Shown one piece after another: positions 14,384 through 18,724 of a stretch of 18,724 nucleotides of DNA (its first letter is position 1; every line of letters begins with the position of its first letter). The notes beneath the pieces are model-generated. The model did not search any database and was not told the origin of the DNA. It was given only the letters and a program-made list of their open reading frames with translations. Origin of the DNA: an uncultured Bacilli bacterium (GTDB lineage Bacteria > Bacillota_I > Bacilli_A > RF39 > UBA660); NCBI GenBank assembly GCA_947600015.1, contig CANQFX010000020.1:1-18724 (forward strand), given 5' to 3'. The translations under genes were made by a program, and so were the position numbers.

Positions 14384-15442
14384 TTAAACTTGAACCCTTC
14401 TAACAGCAATTACACGAGTTCCAGAGCCTCTAGTCCAAGCAGCAATATTACTTAAAAGCACACCTTGTCTTGGATTTGTAGCATGAATCATCATTCCGTT
14501 TCCAACATATAAAGCAGAATGTGTTGGTACACCATTAACATATCCCCAACTTAAAATATCACCTGGCTGCGCTGCTTCATAACTTACAGCAACACCTTCA
14601 TGAATTTGTGTACTTGTGCTTCTACTAATAGAAATTCCCACACGAGAATAAACATACTGAACAAATCCACTACAATCAAAAGCATCTGGTCCATTGGCAC
14701 CAGCTCTATATGGTTTTCCTATTAAAGAATATGCAATTTTTACTAATTCATTAGAACTTGCAATAGCTGGTAACTCATCATGTGTTTCTTCACGATATTG
14801 GACAACAGGAACTTTTGGTTTTGGTTTTTCTACAACCTCTACATTATATACAGATTTAGAAACATTTCCATATTGATCTACTGCTTTAATTGTCAACGGA
14901 TAAATTCCTGCTTTATTTGTATCAATATTACCCTCTATTGTATAGTAATTCGTATCTTCTTCTGGAATATCCGATGCTTTTTCACGATAATCCAAAGTTC
15001 CATCTACAATGTCAGCAACCAAAGATACATTACTTAATACATTATAATTATCACCCTCTGTAAGAGTAACCTTTTCTTCTTTCATTTCAATAACAGGAGC
15101 CACTGTATCTACCACTTCAACCACAATAGGAACCTGTTTTACTACATTATCTTTTTTTATTTCTACAATAGCCTCTTGTTTTCCTACAACCGTTGTATCA
15201 ATATCTTTAGTAACAGATACAATTTCACCATCAACTTTATCAACTAACTTTTTAATATCATAGTTAGCAGTTCCATATTCTACTTTAGGCTGTTTTACAA
15301 CAGAAAGATGAATACTATGATAAATTGTATGATATTGAAATAAATAGCAACTAACTAAATTAATCATTATCATAGCAACAATAAATAAACTTTTTTTAAC
15401 TGATATTTTAGTAATTTTTTTCATTCTAGTAATTTTCTTCAT
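14384..15442 (-). CDS. NlpC/P60 cell wall hydrolase with two Ig-like domains
   Basis: A 352-residue membrane-anchored or secreted peptidoglycan hydrolase. A basic N-terminus (MKKITRMKKITKISVKK) leads into a hydrophobic segment at about 17-35 that may stay as an anchor. Two Ig-like (DUF5011-like) domains follow (about 47-110 and 113-204), with AGIYPLTIKAVDQYGNVSKS in the second, then a Pro/Lys linker (KPKPKVP). The C-terminal NlpC/P60 domain (about 230-352) is a cysteine peptidase that cuts stem-peptide bonds. Its catalytic set is Cys257 (FDCSGFV), His308 (THSALYVG) and His320 (MIHATN). GAGGTGG lies eight bases before the chosen ATG. The longer reading from 15496 would begin inside the promoter. 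Confidence 0.95.
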   Translation of the reverse strand: MKKITRMKKITKISVKKSLFIVAMIMINLVSCYLFQYHTIYHSIHLSVVKQPKVEYGTANYDIKKLVDKVDGEIVSVTKDIDTTVVGKQEAIVEIKKDNVVKQVPIVVEVVDTVAPVIEMKEEKVTLTEGDNYNVLSNVSLVADIVDGTLDYREKASDIPEEDTNYYTIEGNIDTNKAGIYPLTIKAVDQYGNVSKSVYNVEVVEKPKPKVPVVQYREETHDELPAIASSNELVKIAYSLIGKPYRAGANGPDAFDCSGFVQYVYSRVGISISRSTSTQIHEGVAVSYEAAQPGDILSWGYVNGVPTHSALYVGNGMMIHATNPRQGVLLSNIAAWTRGSGTRVIAVRRVQV

Positions 15443-15467
15443 AAAAAATCCACCTCGAACGCCTATT

Positions 15468-15496
15468 AGTTTACCATAAATATCCATCGTTGTCAA
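15468..15496 (-). promoter_or_regulatory. Sigma-A promoter of the NlpC/P60 gene
   Basis: Read leftward: a perfect TTGACA (15496-15491), a 17-base spacer and TAAACT (15473-15468). The start near 15461 gives a leader of about 19 bases. Confidence 0.78.
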
Positions 15497-15551
15497 AAAA
15501 TCAATTTATAATAGTATATTCAAATAAGAAAAAAGTATGATTTTTCATAAG

Positions 15552-15570
15552 AAAAAGCCTTAACTTAGGC
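15552..15570 (-). terminator. Terminator of the cotF pair
   Basis: Read leftward, GCCT (15570-15567) and AGGC (15560-15557) form a short GC-rich stem followed by five T. It begins five bases after the second coat gene. The stem is only 4 bp plus a mismatch, so it may be inefficient. Confidence 0.5.
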
Positions 15571-15575
15571 CTATA

Positions 15576-15893
15576 TTAAGAATGCAAATTTTGGTATTCC
15601 GTAGACAACATTTGATGTTTTTGTTCTATTTTTTGCGCTTGTTCTTTCTCTAATTGATACCAACCTTTACGAAACATCAACTCATAAACTTCTCGTTGCA
15701 ACTCAGCAAGATTTAAAAAGGTCTCTTTAAATACATTATATAAACTTTCATTACTCGCTTCACTCATCGCAATCACATAATTTTTTTCCATATCTTTTAA
15801 GCATGTAAGTAAAGAAGTAATATAATCTTTATCATTTAATGACATTCCAATAGGAACTTCTACTTTAGGATTACAAATTTTTTGATTATTCAT
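15576..15893 (-). CDS. CotF-family spore coat protein
   Basis: A 105-residue helical protein of the Coat_F family, found in the coat of endospores and relatives. The family core runs from about residue 17: MSLNDKDYITSLLTCLKDME, then a long helix ending in the conserved ELMFRKGWYQLEK region (about 71-83). It is predicted to be soluble, with no signal peptide, as expected for a protein made in the mother cell and laid on the forespore. The ATG is preceded by AGGAGG inside the last codons of the upstream gene and overlaps that gene by eight bases (ATGAATAA), so the two are coupled. The assignment to the family is firm; whether it is structural coat or a related cell-surface protein is inferred. 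Confidence 0.9.
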   Translation of the reverse strand: MNNQKICNPKVEVPIGMSLNDKDYITSLLTCLKDMEKNYVIAMSEASNESLYNVFKETFLNLAELQREVYELMFRKGWYQLEKEQAQKIEQKHQMLSTEYQNLHS

Positions 15894-16122
15894 TTTCCTC
15901 GCCTCCTATATTTTGCAGAATATTTAAAATATTACTTAAATTATCATCAAATAAATCCACTGCCTTTTCTAACATTTCTTTAAGTTCTACATCCGCAACC
16001 ATATTTGTCCCTTGATTTGCTTTCTTCAATGCACCATAGTTCCATTGAAACATATCACTTAAATAATCTAAATCTTTACCTGTTAAAATATCATCAGGCA
16101 CTTCTGTATATTGTTGTTGCAT
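15886..16122 (-). CDS. Small CotF-like protein, first gene of the coat pair
   Basis: A 78-residue, acidic, helical protein. The pattern LTGKDLDYLSDMFQWNYGAL followed by helices with DVELKEMLEKAVDLFDDNLSNIL looks like the N-terminal half of CotF-type coat proteins, in which a first helix pair precedes the part seen in the next gene. Together the two products may make a split or two-chain version of the four-helix CotF fold; this is inference. AAGGAGG lies nine bases before the ATG. No clear sigma-A promoter is seen upstream: CATAATATA at about 16142-16150 (other strand) resembles a sigma-K -10 box (CATANNNTA) but has no AC-type -35 partner. The 175-base gap to the sirtuin gene shows nothing else. 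Confidence 0.82.
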   Translation of the reverse strand: MQQQYTEVPDDILTGKDLDYLSDMFQWNYGALKKANQGTNMVADVELKEMLEKAVDLFDDNLSNILNILQNIGGEENE

Positions 16123-16297
16123 ATTAAATTTCCTCCTTAATTATATTATGGAACGAAAAACTTTTTTTAAACATCTTTCTTCTTTTATTTGTCTAGCTCA
16201 ATTAAGAAATTAACATCTAAAACAATATAAATACCTAATATGGATAATAATTTATAATTTTTCCTCTTACATATTCTAAATTCTCATCATTTTGTCT

Positions 16298-17014
16298 TTA
16301 TTTTAATTTTTCAAATACCGACTTTAAATTATCGTGAATCACCAAATTTGCTATTTCTTCATAAGGCGTTTCCGTTTTATTAATAATGACTAAATACTTA
16401 CCTTGAAATAAATTTATTAAACTGCTTGCTGGTTGTACAGTCAATGATGTTCCTGCCACAATTAACATATCTGCTTTTGATATTGTATATTGCGCTTTCT
16501 CATAACAATCAGGTAGCATTTCTCCATACAAAACAACATCTGGTTTAATAATACTACCACACTTTTCGCACTTAGGAATTCCTTTTCTATAAAAGATATA
16601 TTCTGCATCATAAAATTGATGGCATTGAGTACAATGGTTTTTATATATTGTACCATGGATTTCATATACTTTTTTATTTCCCGCTTTTTTATGTAATCCA
16701 TCAATATTTTGAGTAATAATAGCACTCAATTTACCCATATCTTCTAATTTCTTTAAATAAAGATGAGTCGCATTAGGAGATACATCCAAACAATTTAAAT
16801 TTTCCTTATAAAATCGATAAAATTCCTCTGGATGACGATTAAACATATCAAAACTTAATATATATTCTACTGGATATTTTGTTTTCATATGATATAAACC
16901 ATCTTTACTCCGAAAATCTTTAATTCCACTATCTGTAGAAACTCCTGCTCCTCCAAAAAATACAATATTTTTAGAATCATCAATCATCTTTTGTAGTTGT
17001 TCTATTTTATTCAT
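16298..17014 (-). CDS. Sirtuin: NAD-dependent protein deacylase (Sir2/CobB family)
   Basis: A cytosolic enzyme that removes acyl groups from protein lysines using NAD, giving nicotinamide and O-acyl-ADP-ribose. All family signatures are visible in 238 residues: GAGVSTDSGIKDFRS (22-36), TQNIDGLHKKAG (101-112), the catalytic His120 (YEIHGT), a four-cysteine zinc site (Cys128, Cys131, Cys149, Cys152), KPDVVLYGE (157-165), and the NAD-binding GTSLTVQPAS (188-197). Length is typical of a bacterial sirtuin. AGAGGTA lies about six bases before the ATG. It stands alone. Acylation state or NAD supply is the usual context, but the neighbours say nothing specific. Confidence 0.96.
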   Translation of the reverse strand: MNKIEQLQKMIDDSKNIVFFGGAGVSTDSGIKDFRSKDGLYHMKTKYPVEYILSFDMFNRHPEEFYRFYKENLNCLDVSPNATHLYLKKLEDMGKLSAIITQNIDGLHKKAGNKKVYEIHGTIYKNHCTQCHQFYDAEYIFYRKGIPKCEKCGSIIKPDVVLYGEMLPDCYEKAQYTISKADMLIVAGTSLTVQPASSLINLFQGKYLVIINKTETPYEEIANLVIHDNLKSVFEKLK

Positions 17015-17034
17015 AAAAATTACCTCTTTTATAT

Positions 17035-17062
17035 ATTATAACTCAATATTTTATTGGATAAA
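17035..17062 (-). promoter_or_regulatory. Probable promoter of the sirtuin gene
   Basis: Read leftward, a perfect TATAAT (17040-17035) lies 20 bases before the ATG. The best -35 is TTTATC (17062-17057), with a 16-base spacer and only three matches to TTGACA. Placement matches other promoters in this window. Confidence 0.4.
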
Positions 17063-17378
17063 AATACATATTATATGAGAAGTGGATTACAACAAAAATT
17101 TTTCTCAAGAGATAATGAATTAGCACAAAATCTTTCAGCAAAACATATCAATACCCGCTACCAAGGAAACGAAAATATACCGCACAAACTCAAAATAATA
17201 ATACAAAATTGGTCAACAACCACATCAATAATATTTCAAAGGTAAAATCTATAGTTTTAGATATGAAAAGAAAAATATAAATTAAAAAAAACGTATAGCA
17301 GTTCAAAAATTAGCATTATATTAATACAATTATTATTTAAAATTTATACTCAGTATTTCCATATAAAAATAATTTTAG
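17063..17378. other. Gene-poor stretch with possible remnant of a small rightward reading frame
   Basis: No convincing gene. A 63-codon rightward frame (17054-17245) overlaps the sirtuin promoter region and has no ribosome binding site. A second rightward frame in a different phase reads about 54 sense codons without a start and ends near 17279 (…IVLDMKRKI). The two adjacent open frames could be remains of one broken gene, but the composition is AT-rich and low-complexity, and neither matches anything I know. No tRNA, direct-repeat array or attachment site was seen. Confidence 0.5.
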
Positions 17379-17404
17379 TCATTTTAAAACTTTTTTGAAA
17401 ATGA
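17379..17404 (-). terminator. Possible weak terminator at the end of the 142-aa gene
   Basis: TCATTTT (17379-17385) and AAAATGA (17398-17404) can pair as a 7-bp stem that includes the stop codon at 17384. The A/T run in the loop and the U-rich sequence beyond (complement of 17361-17376) fit, but the stem is almost all A-T. Confidence 0.35.
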
Positions 17405-17812
17405 CACATGTTCTTTCTTTTTTAAATCAGCTTCTGTAAGGATATCGTCTAACGTAAGTCCACAATAATTAGTTATAGCCTTTATTACCTCTAATTTATT
17501 ACAAAGGCCTTCTTTCAGTTCTTCTTTAGATTTTGCTCGTTGTAATCTTTCTAGTTCTTCTCTATCTTTGTTTAATAAGTATCTCCAATATTCTTCATCA
17601 CCTAAGCATTCTTTTTCCTCTTGTAATTGAATAATTGCAGATATATTATCTCTAACCAATTTGTCAAAAAGTTGCGCATCCGGAAGTACAACATCTGGAT
17701 TTTTCTTTAAATATTTATTTATTTTTCTAACATATCGGATTCTTTTTATAATCATATTAGTATCATAACTATATCTTCTTTGCAAAAAAGAAATAAATTT
17801 TAATTCATTCAT
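17384..17812 (-). CDS. Hypothetical protein, helical, unknown family
   Basis: A 142-residue, highly charged protein that I do not recognise. It has no signal peptide or membrane segment. The first half is basic (RRYSYDTNMIIKRIRYVRKI). The middle is a Glu/Lys-rich helix likely to form a coiled coil (about 60-105, with KDREELERLQRAKSKEELKE). It ends in a possible small helical unit (AITNYCGLTLDDILTEADL). No ribosome binding site precedes the ATG at 17812, or the next ATG 19 codons in, so the true start is uncertain and the gene could be a fragment. It lies 30 bases after the small gene at 17843-18028 on the same strand, and the two may be co-transcribed. The setting resembles accessory DNA more than the ordered blocks to the left. 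Confidence 0.6.
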   Translation of the reverse strand: MNELKFISFLQRRYSYDTNMIIKRIRYVRKINKYLKKNPDVVLPDAQLFDKLVRDNISAIIQLQEEKECLGDEEYWRYLLNKDREELERLQRAKSKEELKEGLCNKLEVIKAITNYCGLTLDDILTEADLKKKEHVSFSKKF

Positions 17813-17842
17813 GTGAGGACTTGTATTATCATATGCACTCAG

Positions 17843-18028
17843 TTATTTTCTTATATCCGATATTGGTATATAATAGGTGCTTATTAAAAATTCAATTTCA
17901 CTTGAATTCAATTTAGAAGACAATAAATCAAACAATTCCTCACTAGTTATACTAATAGGATAATTTTCGGATAACCATAATTCTAATTCAATCGCTCTTT
18001 CTCCCGTTATCACATTTTGTTTTATCAT
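17843..18028 (-). CDS. Small hypothetical protein, unknown
   Basis: A 61-residue acidic protein, predicted all-alpha, with no membrane segment, signal or cysteine. The sequence ERAIELELWLSENYPISITS and a second helix (SEELFDLLSSKLNSSEIEFL) suggest a compact two- or three-helix domain, of no family I can name. The ATG at 18028 has AAGGAAG about eight bases upstream, which is a reasonable binding site. A longer reading from TTG at 18046 would start within that region. It is followed closely by the 142-aa gene. Confidence 0.6.
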   Translation of the reverse strand: MIKQNVITGERAIELELWLSENYPISITSEELFDLLSSKLNSSEIEFLISTYYIPISDIRK

Positions 18029-18124
18029 AATCTTCACTTCCTTCAACCAATTATATTTTTACTCGAATTTTCCAAGTTTGATATCATTCCGGTGCGAATG
18101 ACGTAATAATTTACAACTTTCTGC

Positions 18125-18724
18125 CTAATTAATCTCTATAATTATTGGTCTATGATCAGACCCTTCCTTCATCATATCCTTTTGTTTTATAATTTTATAT
18201 TCAAAATGATTTTTCTTGTTTTTTTCTATAAATGCAAAGTCTACATTAACTTGTTCTTTTGTTCCATAACCATGCCAGGAATTATCGGTTACATTAAAAT
18301 TTTTATTCCTAGATAAAGTTTGATAATTACTATGTTCTTTTAAAATACTATATACTTCTGACATATGTGATACCATATTCATATCACCAATTATTAGTTT
18401 ATAATCTACCTTTATATTATCTAAATAACCTAAAGATTTTTGTACTCCTTTTATCTTACCTTCAGTAGAAATATAGTCTGTATGTATGTTTCCAATTAAA
18501 TATTTTTTATTTTCATATGTAAATTTAACAAATACTGTCGTTCTATAGTCACTCATACCATAATCTATTTTTTGTAATTTAATGTTTTGATATTCTACAT
18601 CCTTTCCGTGTGGTAAACAATGCACCCAATCCACATCAATATCTTTTTTTGTGGATACAATATTATACTGATTCAAAGATTCTGTTTTCATTGGAAATTT
18701 TTCTAATATATTATAATTATTACT
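18125..18724 (-). CDS. Endonuclease/exonuclease/phosphatase family protein (5' part outside window)
   Basis: The C-terminal part (199 residues) of an EEP-superfamily metal-dependent phosphoesterase, a fold that includes exonuclease III, DNase I-like nucleases and phosphatases. The frame stays open to the last base of the window. The internal ATG at 18691 has no ribosome binding site, so the gene continues to the right and lacks its N-terminal metal-binding Asn and Glu motifs here. Visible motifs are the LIGNIHTDY strand, the GDMNM motif (the GDxN signature), the VDFAFIE strand, and the terminal GSDHRPIII motif, whose Asp-His is catalytic. Substrate cannot be told: nuclease, sphingomyelinase-like or phosphatase are all possible. 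The downstream hairpin TCATTC/GAATGA at 18084-18101 has no T run and may not terminate it. Confidence 0.85.
   Translation of the reverse strand, partial: SNNYNILEKFPMKTESLNQYNIVSTKKDIDVDWVHCLPHGKDVEYQNIKLQKIDYGMSDYRTTVFVKFTYENKKYLIGNIHTDYISTEGKIKGVQKSLGYLDNIKVDYKLIIGDMNMVSHMSEVYSILKEHSNYQTLSRNKNFNVTDNSWHGYGTKEQVNVDFAFIEKNKKNHFEYKIIKQKDMMKEGSDHRPIIIEIN

Noticed and set aside
16123..16297. Sigma-K promoter for the coat gene pair (CATAATATA near 16142-16150)
   Set aside because: The -10 match is good, but no AC-containing -35 is found at the required distance and the box lies very close to the ribosome binding site.
16462..16725. A second leftward frame of 87 codons inside the sirtuin gene
   Set aside because: It overlaps the zinc-binding core of an intact sirtuin in another phase, and no binding site precedes it.
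18081..18104. Inverted repeat TCATTC/GAATGA with loop CGGTGC
   Set aside because: The stem is clear but no T run follows on either strand, so I do not call it a terminator. It could be an operator or chance.
1..18724. CRISPR array, insertion sequence, prophage or toxin-antitoxin pair
   Set aside because: No spaced direct repeats, transposase or integrase motifs, terminal inverted repeats or recognisable toxin/antitoxin sequence were found. The 142-aa and 61-aa genes were considered as such a pair, but no motif supports it.

Overview
The window comes from an AT-rich, low-GC Gram-positive genome, most likely an endospore-forming member of the Bacillota (Firmicutes). The evidence is direct: strong AGGAGG-type ribosome binding sites, sigma-A-like promoters with 17-base spacers, standard-code genes, a CCA-encoding tRNA, two CotF-type spore coat proteins, a lipoprotein resembling GerS-type germination proteins, a sortase with its surface substrate, and the CdaA/CdaR c-di-AMP pair. 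A finer taxonomic placement is not supported by what can be seen.

Layout, left to right. 1-1490: a leftward NfeD plus SPFH/stomatin membrane operon. It diverges from a rightward membrane-anchored protein with two Ig-like repeats (1558-2274), which ends in a bidirectional terminator shared with leftward fhs (formate-tetrahydrofolate ligase). 4158-6127: a rightward two-gene surface module, a thioester (TQXA) and Cna-B adhesin followed by an overlapping sortase. It meets tail to tail a leftward S41 C-terminal processing protease; both stop codons lie inside one hairpin. 7509-9178: tRNA-Asn, a membrane-anchored thioredoxin-like protein without a CxxC, and a GerS-like lipoprotein. 9255-11757: cdaR, cdaA and a small membrane protein in front of them. 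11859-15442: RNase R, a DUF378 membrane protein and an NlpC/P60 cell wall hydrolase with Ig-like domains. 15576-16122: a translationally coupled pair of CotF-family coat proteins. 16298-17014: a zinc-containing sirtuin. 17015-17383 holds no convincing gene. The right end (17384-18724) has two small unrecognised genes and the 3' part of an endonuclease/exonuclease/phosphatase-family gene that runs off the window.

The common theme is the cell envelope and its developmental remodelling: a membrane protease and membrane scaffold, a covalently anchored adhesin, a wall hydrolase, c-di-AMP synthesis, and spore coat and germination proteins. Housekeeping genes (fhs, rnr, tRNA-Asn) are interspersed. 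I see no CRISPR array, transposase, prophage or clear defence system. The least ordinary parts are the adhesin/sortase module, whose sortase has Gln where the family has its catalytic Arg and whose substrate has a VPNTS signal with no charged tail, and the cdaA-cdaR locus without glmM. Function calls rest on motif recognition by eye, and no database search was run.
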